From positions 12,189,001 through 12,253,000 of the forward strand of contig NC_080727.1 of NCBI RefSeq assembly GCF_019097595.1: a stretch of DNA of 64,000 bases, written 5' to 3'. Numbering within the stretch: position 1 is the first letter of the stretch; every line of letters begins with the position of its first letter. The translations under genes were made by a program, and so were the position numbers. This document shows positions 35,090-49,165 of the stretch, in pieces. The notes beneath the pieces are model-generated. The model searched no databases, had not been told where the DNA came from, and was given only the letters and a program-made list of their open reading frames with translations. The stretch comes from Hemibagrus wyckioides (lineage: Eukaryota; Chordata; Actinopteri; Siluriformes; Bagridae).

Positions 35090-35975
35090 GGTGATCTGTA
35101 AGACAGAAAAAGTAGTAACTGTTAGATGTTAGTATGTCTGTTTCAAAACAAAATCTTACAATAGTCACTATAAAATATACTAGGACTTTGTATATTTTAT
35201 GTTTATGCACCCTAACCACCCAGGGCCAAGCTTAACAATCAGATTTAATTATCAGGTATTTAACAACTATTCTCAGACCAGTCCTTCACACCTAGTGGTT
35301 TATCACCTAGTAGAGTTTCAGACACTCAATGTAACATGAAACATAAAACTGTTTATTTATTTATTTATTTATTTATTTTTTTACAGTCATTAAATACATA
35401 AAGGCACAAATAACATTATCATTAATAATTAGAGCAAACACTCACAATAAGAGAAAACTAAAGTCATTCAAAAAATACTGTAATAGATATAAACTGATAA
35501 ACACTATAATAATAATAATAATAATAATAATTAAAAAATAATTAAATTCATTATTAAGCAGGTAAACAGACATAAACAAACAATCTCTCTTAGCATCGTG
35601 TACATGTTCACGTATCACAATGAACAAACAAGAACAAACACAAAATAAACATTACACAAGTAAAAACACCACCGTTCATTCATTCACCCGACAATAAAGA
35701 CGATAAAGCACGATAAAGACGTTAAAGAGATAAATAACGAGAGAGAACATACACGGAAGAAAAAATAAATCATAATCGATATGTTTTAACACGAAAAGCA
35801 TCACACAAAACTCATATTCAAGTCGAGCTCGTGCAGAGTTCAGCGTTTACATTAATCTCTCACGAACAATGTCTGATACGGTGATGCTAGCGTGTTTGCA
35901 GAGAAGCTAATATGAGCATTAACTGTAAACAAAAACAAACACACGCTAATGTCATTTTAAAGTCCAGTAACATAC

Positions 35976-36107
35976 CTGTAATCGAGGGGCAGACACCGCT
36001 GAATGAACTGGACAGGGGTTGAACAGTGTGCGCACGCGCAGACGGGAGCAAGAACACAGAAGAGCGGCAGCAGAGGGTCAGCGGGCGAAAATATACCGCA
36101 GCCGTAG
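35976..36107 (-). promoter_or_regulatory. Gene B promoter and non-coding exon 1, unit 2
   Basis: NRF-1-type site at 36029-36040 and donor GTATGT at 35975, as in unit 1. Confidence 0.5.
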
Positions 36108-37206
36108 TGGTTTAGCTCCACCATTGAAAATGAATGGAAAACGGTTTAGGGAATGGCCTCGGGTGAGTTTAATGTCAGTGTCACAAGACTAGTCAGTCCA
36201 TATCCACTAATACCTTTTTCAAGGCAGTGTGCATGGGGATGTTCATGACTATCCACTAATCCCCATAATAATCCAGTTCAGGAGTCAAAAGCTTATTATA
36301 TAGGCAGCAGTTAGTCCTCACCTCAACCACTGACTTTGGGGACAAATTGACCAAAATTTTGGCTTTTGCTGAGGTAAATATAATGCTGTTCCCCACATCG
36401 AGCTCCAAATTGTAGGTCATACAGTGACTCGGAGACACTGACTATGAGGAGCATAGCGGGTTTATCACCTCAATCTCCGTAAAATGTGTAGAGAGGTGGT
36501 CCCTGCAGCTTTGGTAGAGGTCATTCCTGAAAAGGAGGAGCTAGGGCCAGGTACAAAGTCTATCCAATACCAAATGCTGCATTTTCTTTTCTTTTATGAT
36601 CACTCACAAAATAGTCACAAACCAGACTCCTTCTGTGATAATATCTGAAGCAAAAGAATGATTCATGCCCAATATTGTATGCATCAGGTGCAAGACATTA
36701 CACGCTCAGTTTTCTTGACTGTCATTGAAAATGCTCACAGACACTTTTACATTTCACCTACGTTTAAGCTCCACCACAAACAGCTGAGAAAAGAATTTAG
36801 GTTAGAAACACAGATGGCCTGTTGATTGAACGTAATGTTGCAACAGTTTAATTATAGAGAAAACTCCTGTATATATAACCCCTCATCATCTATGTTAAAC
36901 ATGTAAGCACTGTTCAGTTCCTACAGAGAGGTACCAGCTTAATTGTAAATGTTTTATGTACAGTACATGATACATTTTTATACAGTAAACATATTTCCCT
37001 TTACATTTCATAGAACTATGATTAATTAAACAAAAAACAGTGTACAAATTCAATCATAGTATTCGGTAATTACTCCAGAAGCCGTGAATGGTCCATTGTT
37101 AATGTCAGCAGTTGTACTACTGCTTTGTGAAAGAGTATGTATTCGTATCTTAATGGCACTTGTCACAGGATGGGATATATTAGGCAACAAGTGAACAGTC
37201 AGTTCT

Positions 37207-38152
37207 TGAATTTGATGTGAAGTGAAGCAAGAAAAATAGGCAAGTGTAAGGATCTGAGTGACTTTGACAATGGCCAGACTGTGATGGCTAGATGAGTGAG
37301 CCAGAGCATTTCCAAAATCATGGAGTGACCCCAGCATGCAGTAGTTAATACCTACATAAAGTGGTATAAGGAAGGACAACCGGTAAACTAGCAACAGGGT
37401 CATGGGCACCCAAGGCTCACTGATAAGCTTGGGAAACGAATGCTAGCCTGTCTGGTCCTATGCCACAGAAGAGCTACTGTAACATAAATTACAAGAAGGA
37501 TAAAGCTGGCTATGACAGAAAGGTGACAGAAAGCACAGAGCATCGCGACTTTCTGCATATGAGGCTGCATAACAATAGACAAGTCAGAGTGCTCATGCTG
37601 ATCCCTAACCACTGATGAATTCGCCTACAAATGGGCATATGAGCATCAGAAATGGACAAAGCAGCAATGGACAAAGGTGGCCTGCTCGGAGAAATCACGT
37701 TTTCTTGTACATCATGTGGATGGCTGGGTGTGAGTACATCGCTTACTAAAGGAAGACATGACACCAGAATAAACTATGGAATGAAGCCAAGCCAGCAGAG
37801 GCAGTGTTAAGCTCTGGGCAATGTTCTACTGGGAAATGTGGGGTTCTGGCATTTATGTGGATGTTACTTTTACACATACCACCTACTGTACCTAAACATT
37901 GCTGCAGAGCAAGTACACTTGATTGGAATGGTATTTAATGGCATTGGGCTCAGTGAGCAGGCTAATGTGTCCTGGCCCCACCTCACAACCTACAAAACAT
38001 ACAGGATCTGCAGCTAATGTCTTGGTGCCAGATACCACAGCATACTTCAAAGCTCTTGTAGACTCCAAGCGTTGAAAGGTCTGAGCGTTTTTGCATCAAT
38101 AGGGCCCTACACAGTATTAAGCAAGTGGTTTTAATGTTATGGCTGATCTGTG
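37207..38152 (+). mobile_element. Degraded Tc1-like transposon, unit 2
   Basis: Same relic as at 20590-21535; the 3' end here keeps the more canonical TTATGGCTGATC. Confidence 0.75.
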
Positions 38153-38597
38153 TACATCATATCATCTGAGACAGTTATTTGTCATCATGCCCAAACTTAG
38201 CAATACATAAAACACCACAAATTGGATGGCAAAATGCACACATCCAATATGCAACCCTATGTCAATGCTTGTATGCATTATTCTAAGTTGTGGTCCCTTA
38301 TGCAGAATAACGTGTGAGGTCCTTTGTGACTTCTCATTTGCTTTGGGTACGATCAGTCTTGAAGTGAGTGGGCACCATTCTCCAGTCCTTCAACTGGTCA
38401 AAAGTGTTACCTTTTGTTAAGGGAATGCAGCTGATGTCTTGCCCAAACTGAAGTTTAAAAAAATAAATATAAAGTATATTAAAGCTTCCAGATACAGTGC
38501 AATGGCAATAAGTACACAAAGATTGTGCAGAAAATGTGACAAAATTTACAATCTACATAATGTTTAAGTTATATCTTATATCTATTATATCTTATGT

Positions 38598-40140
38598 TTA
38601 ATACTCAAAATGTGAATAACCTGCAGGATGCTGGTTACTTGCTCTACTCATAAAAGATGACTGGAAATTGTGGATAGTTTCCTGCAGTATCTGTCTTTCT
38701 CTTCCCCAAAATTCATATGATATTATAACAAAACAGTCTATAAACATGGGGCCAGATTACTTTGAATATTAATGGACAAAGTTGGCTACCAGTTTTTAAC
38801 TGAAAAAAAAAAAAACACACCTTTCCGGCATTATGTTCAGAAATGGCTGCCAGAATCTGTTGTCTGGGCCCGTCTGTTTTAATCCCCAGCTCCTGCAGAT
38901 CTCCATCAGTCAGAGTCAAAAAGACCTCCATGTCTACCTGTAAATAAAACAATACAGGTAATTTACAGAGATGAAAAAATGCAAGCATGCAATTGTAGTG
39001 TTTGGAAATCGGAAATTGGTTAAAGAGAAAATCAAACTATTAACTATTGTGTTAAATCCATTGCACATCGTTGTGCTTATTCTTAACATTTGATTTTTCT
39101 TCCATAAAAGTTATTTTAATAACATGTAAGTACAAGAAAAAGTTGCAGACTTTAGAGATGGCCATGTCTATACCTCCTGTTCTTCAAAGATGGGCTGGTA
39201 CTTCTTCAGGGAAAATTTTCTTAGTATACCTGAAAGCTCATCTGTGAAAAAGGAATAAAAGTTCTTTGATCATTGATAAAAGATCATTGACACTGTAGGT
39301 TTGGAAACAATTCTCACATATGATTTGTGCACAATTTACTGAGTACAGCTTTAAGTCTACTTTGACAAGACTCTACAGGCTACAGGTGTAACTGCCATCT
39401 TCATGTTGCTTCACTGAAGTCCTATGTGGTCTGGGATTTGGTTGGGCCATTTAAGGACATTTAGAAACTTGTTCTTACTCCAGGGTTGTCTTGGCTATAT
39501 TCATGTTGTCGTGCTGAAAGGTTAAACCTTGCCTTAAAATCTGAGGCTGTGTCCACTGTGGAGCAAGTTTTCTTTAAGAACCTCTCTGTATTTCGACTGC
39601 ATTCATCCTTCCCTTAATTCTGACCCGTCTTCCCCTTCCTGCCACTGAGAAGTACTCCTGCCAACACCTTGCTTCACAATAACAGTGCTATTGCCCAAAT
39701 GATGAACAGTGCTTATATTCAGCAGCAGTTTTCATTTAGCTATACCAACATAAAGCTCTTACTGATGGAGAACTTCTGAGATGGCTGTACTTCCAGCAAG
39801 TACTCCCTTTTCTCAAGCTCTAGACACAACTCTTCAACGTAAAACAGACACCATATTGGCTTTTGTATGTTAGGAACTGGTATAATTGCAATGGGGTGAA
39901 TGAGTGTACATTCCTACACACCATAAAGTCTGATCATCTTTATTTGCACTGACCTTCATCAGTGATGCTGCCACTGCTGGAGCCACCACTACTTTTAGAA
40001 CATGGCTGGGAGGAAGCAGAAGACAGGGATTCACCAATTAGACGCTTAGGAGTTGGGGATGGCGATGGAGTCAGGGTAGGGGATGTACTCTTAGATGTGG
40101 AGGAATTCCCAGACTGAGGCCTCTTTTTCAGATCAACCTT
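38598..40140 (-). pseudogene. anks6: anks6 3'-terminal exons, copy 2
   Basis: Exons 40140-39954, 39241-39174, 38937-38821 and 38705-38598. The SAM exon has Val in DMEVFL where copies 1 and 3 have Ala, and the last exon has Arg in MSRASN. The last exon is preceded by TTTTGG, so no AG acceptor is present here either. Frames remain open. Confidence 0.72.
39350..39810 (-). mobile_element. Tc1-like relic in anks6 intron, unit 2
   Basis: Same relic as at 22740-23190, with a small deletion near 39476. Confidence 0.6.
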
Positions 40141-40507
40141 CTGTGGAGATTGTAGGCTAGTGTTAGGTTAGACTGATGGAAATTAACAATACTCATAAAA
40201 CACACTGACTTGGTGCAGTTAATATATAGTAGTTTCTAACAGAGATACACACTCGCTCACTTATTAAGACTATTTGTACAGTCCCCTCTGAAAATACTCA
40301 AATGTTTTTTTTTATACTTTGAAGAAAATTTGGCTTTAAGTTCCAAAAAAGTATATAAGGCTATAGACCAGAATTCTCAGATTTCATTTCCAGATATTTA
40401 CATCTAGATGTGTAAACATCAACCTGTTATTTGAAATTTTTTCCACAATGAAAATACTGGACATGTGACTGGTGTGTCCTGTTACACAGATGTCCTGTGC
40501 TGACTGA

Positions 40508-41281
40508 ATGAATGTTACTGATACTGAACAATTGGGAGAGCTGGTACAGTTCACAAAGTCTCAGAATGATTTTGCTCACTGGTCAGCTCTCCTCATTTCA
40601 CTGGCTGGTCATTTAAACTCAGTAAAGATGAACGTTTTGCCTAGATTTCTGTATTTATTTCAGTGTGTTCAAAATTTTATCTCTAAAACTTATATTTATT
40701 ATATCTATTATTTATTATATCTAAGACTTTAAACCAACACATCTCATCTTTTTTGTGGAACAATCAACCAGCCAGAATTCGGAGGGAAATACTTCAAAAA
40801 CCAAAGGTTGAGGGTGGGCTTGCCCTTCATAATTTCTTATTTTACAACTGGGTGACAAATATACAATCTACACTGTTCTGGTTACAGAGTCATTTCAAGC
40901 TCTGTGATTGGGTCCTAGCTTGGGTCAGTATTGAAGAGGGTTCTTGCTCCACGGCCTGACCAGCTGCATTTCTGTGTGGTCCTCTTACTGCCATCTCACG
41001 TTTTCCTAAAAGTAATTCCCTTGTCCAGCAATTATTACAAATTTAGTCCCAGAATTTTGATCCATAACTTTTTTTTGGCTCTAAATCTTTAAATGTTTTT
41101 CCACTGTGACAAAGAAACAGATCAAGCCTTGTCCTTTGGTTGCACTTTTTGGACTCCGAATGTCACAGATTTGTCCGGATGTTCTGCAAACACTTTTGCT
41201 TTTTTAACATTATTAGCTAGACGGCGTATTCTTCTGCTATGGAAACAAATTCTCCCTCCACCTTTTGATGACTGGCAGTAA
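40508..41281 (+). mobile_element. L1-like ORF2 fragment at unit 2/3 junction
   Basis: Same decayed fragment as at the unit 1/2 junction. Confidence 0.72.
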
Positions 41282-41549
41282 GATGTTATGAGCTTCATTC
41301 ATTTGGAAAAAAAATTAGGTACACAATAAATGGCAATACTGGCATATTTTCTGAAACTTGGGGCCATTAATTATTTTTTTTTTTGATTATGTGAATTCTT
41401 CTTCTATAGTTGGTCAGTCTAATCATTAGCATGTCCTTATGATTGTGGCTTGATCTTGATCAAAAATGTATTGAGTACAAGTATGTGCACTGTGTATACA
41501 TAATTTATATTAATGTTTTGTTTGCTGATGTAAATGACTGTGATTATAT

Positions 41550-41550
<1 letters not shown>

Positions 41551-41590
<40 letters not shown>
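41551..41590. repeat. (TTAG)n microsatellite, unit 3
   Basis: Shorter form of the run at 24909-24974. Confidence 0.9.
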
Positions 41591-42122
41591 CTCTTAACTC
41601 AAATTCAGTTTCTTCTGTACATATTTGACATACACTTTTTTGGTTTGTATAACTTTATATATATATAATCAGAAAGAGGACATTCTTTAAAAAAACAGAG
41701 ATTTGATTTGAAACCTGAACTGTTACCAGGTCCATGCTGAACACCTTCTGACCAATCCAAATCAAGTATAAATTTTAATGTCAATTCTGCACATAATTAT
41801 CAAATAAAAGTCTATCAAGCTGTTATGCCAAAGTCTGTAATAATGTTTTGCTTAAGCGTTTTAATTAAAATCCATATTTTGGTGTGATTTATTCACAGGG
41901 ATTTGTCCATTATGACTTTTGGACACTTTATTATGTCCATTTTATGATGAAACAGCAAAAGACTTTTTTTATTATTTTTTTATTATTTTATTATATTAAA
42001 ATTATCTGTCATTTTCTGATCATGATAAATATCAACACAAGTAGACTGAAATATACAGTTAAGATATGCAACTAATTGTAACGTGAACAGAGCAAGATAT
42101 AAACTGATATCTACTGGTTTCC

Positions 42123-42680
42123 TGTCAGGGTTGTGGACTTTTTTCTGGCCACTAGAGGCCCCCACTGCCTTTTTGTTGGTTTCCAGTCTCTGTCATTATG
42201 TCTAATAGGTGTCACCTGTGCTTTGTTTAGGTTTGTGTATTTAGGTCACCCTTTTCTCGGCAAATACTTTGCTTAGTGTTTCCTGTACCTTGATCAAGTC
42301 TTGGGCAGCATTGTGCTCTGTTTTCTTTCCTTGTGCTTAAAAGCCTTTGTGCATCTGGTATAGTTCTTTTTTTGCTTAATTGGCAGGTGCTCTTTAGAAT
42401 GCCTTATGGATTTATTTTGTGGACTAATTAGAATTACTTTTTGGAAATATTGAATTTTTGTTCATTTGCTTTGTATGCTTTTGGATTAACCTTGTGGATT
42501 TTGGGGATTTATTCTTTGGAACTAGTGTCAAGTCTTTTGAGCTGACTTGTTGGATTTGTTTTGTGGATTATTTGACTTGCATTGTCATCTAATAAAAGAT
42601 AAGTAAACATTTCTCCAGAACTGTGATCTGGTTATCTGCATTTGGGTTCAGCCCTCAAGTTTTCTCACTAGTCCTGCCCT
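42123..42680 (+). mobile_element. Candidate solo LTR, unit 3
   Basis: Same block as unit 1; tentative. Confidence 0.4.
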
Positions 42681-42706
42681 CACTCATTGCCATAACCCAC
42701 TGTTCC

Positions 42707-43062
42707 TTCATTGGACCAATTTTGATAGATACTGATTACTGTAGTTTTGGAGATGCTCTGATCCAGTCGTATAGCCATCACAATTTGACCCTTGTCCATA
42801 CGCTTGCCCATTTTTTCTGTGTGTAACACACCAACTTTGAGGACAAAATGTTCACTTACTGTCTAATATGTCCCACCCACTAACAGGTGCCATAATGGAG
42901 AGATAATCAGTGTTATTCACTTCATCTGTTATATTCACATATATATATATATATATAATTTTTTTTTTCGGAGATCTAGTGGAGACTACACCTCCATGGG
43001 GCAGGGCTGTTTTCGCAGCAAAAGGAGGACTAACACAATATTAGGCAGGTGGTCATAATGCT
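42707..43062. mobile_element. Two Tc1 terminal fragments, unit 3
   Basis: Same arrangement as in units 1 and 2. Confidence 0.65.
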
Positions 43063-43216
43063 GTGTGTGTCTGTGTATACACACTTTACTGTGCAAAACA
43101 ATGTGTGAAAAAAGAAAAAAAGAATGTGGGAAAAAAAGCTCAGATATTTAGAGACACCTTTTTTATTTATATATCTATTATATAAGTCAGTATGAGTGAG
43201 GGGAATCACGGAGTTC

Positions 43217-43251
43217 TGCGCATGCGCTTGTCGCGCTGCAACGTCACGTGA
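43217..43251 (+). promoter_or_regulatory. Gene A promoter, unit 3
   Basis: NRF-1-type site at 43217-43228 and CACGTG at 43245-43250. Confidence 0.6.
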
Positions 43252-43421
43252 TCTAGTTTGTGTTTAAACTGTGGAATGTTTAGATTTAAATCCTAAAGTG
43301 TTGCGGTTCTGAAGGTCGCAAGATTTGGATTCTCTTTTGGCATTTTTGCTACACCCCTGTTTCGGATTTCTTCTTACACCACTACTGGATTTGACTCCTA
43401 CACCGACTCTACAGCGCAGCG

Positions 43422-45935
43422 ATGATGAACTTCAGAGGAGGAGCCGAGCCTCAGCACCAGGATGTGGATCCCGAGCCCGGATGGAGCGGACTGTACGACC
43501 CCTGGAACGGTGAGTTACTGAGTTTCCTCTTTTTCACTTAAGTATAAAGTCTTTTAAACACCGCGTTATTACCAAAAACCGCAATTAGGAATATCGTTTT
43601 ATATGATTAGATGGTTTTGAGAAATTCTGTTCGGCTAATCTTTATTCGGCTAATTGCTTTACGGACACGATCAGTATGCTAAAGCTAGTGGACAAAGCGG
43701 CAGACTCCAGGGACACGAGCAGGGAAGAAGAAAACAGTGTTCATGTTTTCAGATATGTTAACATCAGCTTTTTATAAAAGTCCCAATATTACAAAGTAAT
43801 TGTTTTTCAGGGTTCATAGTTTTTTTTTTGATGGCGTGAATAGAATAAGTTAAAATACTTACAATAATATAAACTAGCTCATTATTTTAAGGATTTTTCA
43901 TTGTCCGTGTTTGTCGAGTTGTTAAAGCGGAGAGAGAAAGGGGCTGTGAGGAAAGGCAGCTAGCTGAACAAAACCAGTCGGTACAAATAAATGGAGCTAG
44001 TGTGGCAATGTAGAGTGCAGCTTAGGCAAAAATATCAAGCTGTTTGTTTCAATTCTGTTCAGCAAGGCTTTGTTTATAGCTGTCGTGAATAAAATAGTTA
44101 GGAGTAGTGTAATTTACAATAAAGGGTGAATTTTTGACAGGAGACACAATTGGACTCAAAGGGGATGTGAACCACTGGAGTAAGAAACTGCTAAAGTAAT
44201 ACACTGTAATAGAAATGTGTTTTAATCTGCATTTTTTGGGGGAAGATACTTTTGAGCATTGAAATAAGTGCCCAGTGTGACAAACAGTGAAGCTGTGATA
44301 CTGTAAGAGCCCTGTATAACTCCTATACATGCAGCTAAAATGTAAATACTGAGTTTTTAATGCACTGTTATAGGAAGATTACAGTAATATAACTTGTGTA
44401 AATACTTCTTGTTTTGATAGTGAGGCTTTCCTGCTTTACGGAACATACACAGTGCTATTAAAATAAGGGTTTCTGCTTCCTTTTATGAGATGTTATTAGA
44501 TGTGTTTCATTGTCTGTTCATCTTCTTTGACACAGGGAGACGGAGGGAGACATTTGTGTTTCCGGAAGCTGAGCTCAACTACAACAGAGAGCTCAGCGCT
44601 TACGAGGACGACGACAGCCGGCCTGCTCAGGAGAATGAAGCTGGAGATTGTGAACATGAGGTGTTGACAAGGAACCTGTCCCCTGATAGAAGCCCATCCC
44701 CACCTATGAGAGGCCTCTCTCCTCTCAGGACCCCATCCCTTGTGAGCAGTCCATCCCCTCCCAAGACCCCATCTCCTGTGAGCAGTCCATCCCCTTTCAG
44801 AACCCCATCCCATGTGAGGAGTCTATACCCTCTGAGGACCCCATCCCCTGTGAGCAGTCCATCCCCTCCCAGGACCCCATCTCCTGTGAGCAGTCCATCC
44901 CCTTTCAGAACCCCATCCCATGTGAGGAGTCTATACCCTCTGAGGACCCCATCCCCTGTGAGCAGTCCATCCCCTTTCAGAACCCCATCCCATGTGAGGA
45001 GTCTATACCCTCTGAGGACCCCATCCCCTGTGAGCAGTCCATCCCCTTTCAGGACCCCATCCCATATCAGGAGTCTATACCCTCTCAGGACCCCGTCCCC
45101 TGTGAGCACTCCATCCCCTTCCAGGACCCCATCCCCTGTGAGCAGTCCATCCCCTCCCAGGACCCCATCCCCTCCCAGGACCCCATCCCCTGTGAGCAGT
45201 CCATCCCCTCCCAGGACCCCATCCCCTCCCAGGACCCCATCCCCTGTGAGCAGTCTATCCCCTCCCAGGACCCCATCCCCTGTGAGCCACCCATCCCCTG
45301 TGAGCAGTCCATCCTCTCTCAGGACCCCATCCCCTGTGAGCAGTCCATCCTCTCTCAGGACCCCATCCCCTGTGAGCCACCCATCCCCTCCCAGGACCCC
45401 ATCCCCTGTGAGCAGTCCATCCCTTCCCAGGACCCCATCCCCTGTGAGCCACCCATCCCCTGTGAGCAGTCCATCCCCTCCTAGGACCCCATCCCCTGTG
45501 AGCCACCCATCCCCTGTGAGCAGTCCATCCTCTCTCAGGACCCCATCCCCTGTGAGCAGTCCATCCACTCTCAGGACCCCATCCCCTGTTAGGAGTCCAT
45601 CCCGTCTCAGGATCCCATCCCCTGTGAGGAGTCCATCCCCTTTGAGGAGGCCACCACCTTCAGGGAGTCCACAGCCTTCAACAGTTCCTCTGCCCCAGCC
45701 TTTTTTTGATATCGACATCCACAACATTGTGGCTGGTATGTACTATGCCCCTGCCACAATGGTAACTCCTGTACCACGCCAGGGCATAAGGAGGAGGTGG
45801 GATGAAGAGGGTGCTAATCAAGACGCCCCTCTGAGTAGACGGCAGCGTGTGGATCCTGATGGGGAGGTGGAGTTCATCAGGACGCCCGTCCTAGTCCCCA
45901 CTTGGTTAGTTAATATTTTTGTGAACGAAATGTAA
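43422..45935 (+). CDS. Gene A, copy 3: Ser/Pro-repeat protein, long form (495 aa)
   Basis: Exons 43422-43509 and 44536-45935, intron 1026 bp; the acceptor region has an extra TTC before GACACAG. The repeat tract is 42 residues longer than in copies 1 and 2 and differently arranged: an extra SPFRTPSHVRSLYPL block and several half-units reading RTPSPP. N- and C-terminal regions are unchanged, so the rearrangements are confined to the minisatellite and keep the frame. Confidence 0.72.
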
Positions 45936-46225
45936 CATCAAAAAGCTCAGTCTTCACCTCATGTTCATCACCTCATCTTCATGATGTAAGGTATGTATCT
46001 GTGGTAAGTATGTGTGGTAAGTATTTCACCCCTAGTTTTTGTTAAATGTATAGGATTTTTAGATTATTATTGTTTGTTTATTTCTTGTGTATTTGTCTAA
46101 TTTAACAATATAATTATATTAATATAACTTGCATTGTTGTTGATTTATGCATTTCTGTAAATATGTAAATATTACATTTTTAAGATTAAGATGTTTTTTG
46201 TTAAGTCATACAAATGTAGTCTACT

Positions 46226-46253
46226 CCCACCCCCCGAACCCCCAAAACCCCCC
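46226..46253 (-). other. G-quadruplex-capable tract, unit 3
   Basis: Same four G-runs on the minus strand as in unit 1. Confidence 0.6.
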
Positions 46254-46566
46254 TCTCATCCTCTTTTAAACCCCCTAAACACCCCCACCCCTAAGTTTAG
46301 AGTTTATTAAGATATTTCTACCACAACGAATTGCCAATGATAGGGATGTTTCATTTATTAAACATTAATGTTACATAAGCATTTCATTATTATTAATATT
46401 AACATATAATAAATGCTACTAAAATAATACTAAAGTAATCATACTAAAATGTTTTAAAAATAATGCACACATTTCAATCAGGTTCAAGCATTTCGTTGTG
46501 GTATAAAATATATTAATATCTGTAATAAGTTTAAAGTTCATTGCTTGTAAATAGTTTTAAATAGTT

Positions 46567-46572
46567 AATAAA
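46567..46572 (+). terminator. Candidate polyadenylation signal of gene A, unit 3
   Basis: AATAAA with T-rich and GT-containing sequence downstream. Confidence 0.5.
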
Positions 46573-47187
46573 TTATTTTTTTTTGTTCAATACTCGTGTC
46601 TCCAGTGTCTTTTTTTATAACACATCATAAGCATTTCTCATTTATTTCTCATATAATTACACTGTAGAAATTGGAACCTTGGTGTTCAGAAGTAATTATA
46701 CTGTTTTCCTCTCACAAGCAAATACTTTCTAGCCAGCAATCTAAACCTGTTAAATCTGTATAACTAATGATCTGGTCTTGTTGTAATGTCAAATAAACTG
46801 ATAACAAGTGAAACTAAAGATGTGATTTTAATTGTACATGTTCAAGTTAATTCACAAAGGTGATTGCAGCGTGTTGGTCAAGTGATTAGTTCATAGATGA
46901 GACTTAGGAACTAATGCACCATGAGGAAGAAACTTCTTCGGAGTTCAAAGCAGCATCAGCTCTAAATATGGAGGAAAAGCTGTCATAGAGATGCTGTGGT
47001 CAGATAGACACGAGGGTTTGGATAACAAGTTCACATTTCCTTTCTGCAACATTTAATAATTAACCACAACACTTATTTTTTATAAGATTATGCATTATTT
47101 TTATTTTAGATTATGCATTATTAAACACAAACTGGTCCATCTTTGGTAGGTATCTGTTTATATATACATTTTTTATATATATATAGG

Positions 47188-47237
<50 letters not shown>

Positions 47238-47267
47238 TGCAGAATATCACTCATGGGATCAATAAAG

Positions 47268-47319
<52 letters not shown>

Positions 47320-47360
47320 CCTACCTACCTACCTACCTACCTACCTACCTACCTACCTAC
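47188..47360. repeat. Expanded GATA and CTAT/CTAC microsatellites, unit 3
   Basis: A GATA run is followed by a much expanded ATCT run and an ACCT run of about ten repeats. The two tetranucleotide runs are complementary, giving the longest potential hairpin of the array. Confidence 0.88.
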
Positions 47361-47621
47361 GGTTAATGTGTGAATATACTTTGCCCAAAAAAAGGGAAAA
47401 GTAGTACGAATCAGAAATATATTTTGTTCACTACTTGTGAAGTGGTGTGGAATAAAAGACAAATAATACAAAACGAAAAAGAATAAAATAAATCAACAAT
47501 AAAGAATTACAAACCAGCAAGTTCCAGTGATTGTTGTTAACAAGCACAAAAGACAGAATTGCATCATAGTTGTTCAAATTTAACTACAGTTTAACTACAA
47601 TTTACAATTTAACTACAGTTT

Positions 47622-49165
47622 CTGAGCTGAGGAAGAAGCCACATTATAACATGAACTGAAGTTTATTAACAGGCTTGACATGAACACGATGTTCCTCATA
47701 GTGCATACACAAGCACACCCTTCATATCACATGGCACCATGACTCTACTTTCTTTTTGTACATACACGTCCTAGACTATATCAACACATTTGTCTTTAAA
47801 AACAGACAATAACAATTTATTACTTTTCCAACTACTTTTCATAGTGTATTAAATTATATTTAATACACTACACTCACTGTACCACTTTCCTTAACACAAC
47901 AGCCAACCAAAAAAAAAGAATGAATAAATAAATAAACCCTTTACAAAAAATCCACAGCATGTTTATCCAGATTCATTGGGGTTTTACAGATTTAATCTCT
48001 GGCATACTCTTCTGACACAGAAAGGCTTAATGTTAACAGACTTTTGAGATACTTCTGATACCACTGTTGAAGTTTCACTTGCTCTTAACCCTGTTCCTGA
48101 AGTGTCACAGACGTTTTGTCTGACGGCGCTTCCACATCCTGCTCAGTATTCGTTCATTTTGTTGCTTGTAACTGATCTTCATGCTTTTTGTAGGGCTTGC
48201 CCTTTCCCAGACCAGGTAAGTAACTGCACCTAATGGTCTTCCACTTCTCTTCCCTGCCCCTGAACTGCTTCACAAGTACCTTCTGCTGTGGATAAAATAC
48301 TCTCACATGAGCTGAACTTATTTGTGTTTGCTGCTTTTCCTGCATTTGACAAGAGAACTGTGGCTGTATCTGTGATAGCCGCCTTCTAATTTTTCTTTTC
48401 AGAAACAATTCAGATGGGACTGAAGTATTTCTTTAACAGAAAAAAATCTGTCAATGCAATGTTGAAGTGTGATACCTAATTGTTTTTGCTTGTCCAATGA
48501 CTGCTTAAAGGTATACAAATTGAGGTCCATTATTCGAAACAATTACCTTAGGTAATCTATAGCTGGCAAACATACTACGCATCACCTCAACTGTTGCTTT
48601 AACAGTAGTAGTAGTCATTAGCATGATTTCTTTGGCACATAAAAGTCTCTGAGCATTTTCAAAATGTCAGCTAGTAGTGTTTCAGACGGTCTTTTTGGTG
48701 AGAATAAATCTGTGAGGAATGAAATGGTCTTTGCACCTACCATAGCCAGAAAAACTGAGTGTTGTTTGCTTTCTTCGATTCCGCTGGCTTATTGTGCGAA
48801 GTGCTCTTCATAGCCTCTACAAAACACAGGCCTGATTCTGTGCTGAACACTGCCATCATCTCTCTCTCTTTAAAGATCGCTTTTCATCCTGGTGCTTCGT
48901 TGCCAAATTGTTGTGACTAGGTGGCCACCTGGAATTTCTGAGCTGAGGACGACACCACGTTCTAACTGAAGTTTATTAACAGACTCTATGAACATGATGC
49001 ACCTCATAGCGTGTACACAAGCACACACACCTCACCTCACATGCCACCATGGCTCTACTTTTTTTATTACATACACATTTGTTTTTTATATACTTTTTAA
49101 ATGATCTTTAATACGCTACAAAGTGCTTAAAATTAAATTGATAAAAAAAAGGACATTCAAAGGAT
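47622..49165 (-). mobile_element. Gypsy-type LTR retrotransposon relic, unit 3
   Basis: Same relic. The integrase core has Asn as in unit 1. The C-terminal piece (48154-48408) lacks one Arg codon (TQISSAH) relative to units 1 and 2, and the second LTR is shortened. Confidence 0.65.

Larger units (their letters stand above)
24471..41092 (+). repeat. Tandem segmental duplication, unit 2
   Basis: Second copy, the shortest complete one. It lacks about 1.74 kb present in units 1 and 3 (the split tRNA-Ser and most of the dispersed repeat), with the junction at 32488/32489. Confidence 0.93.
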
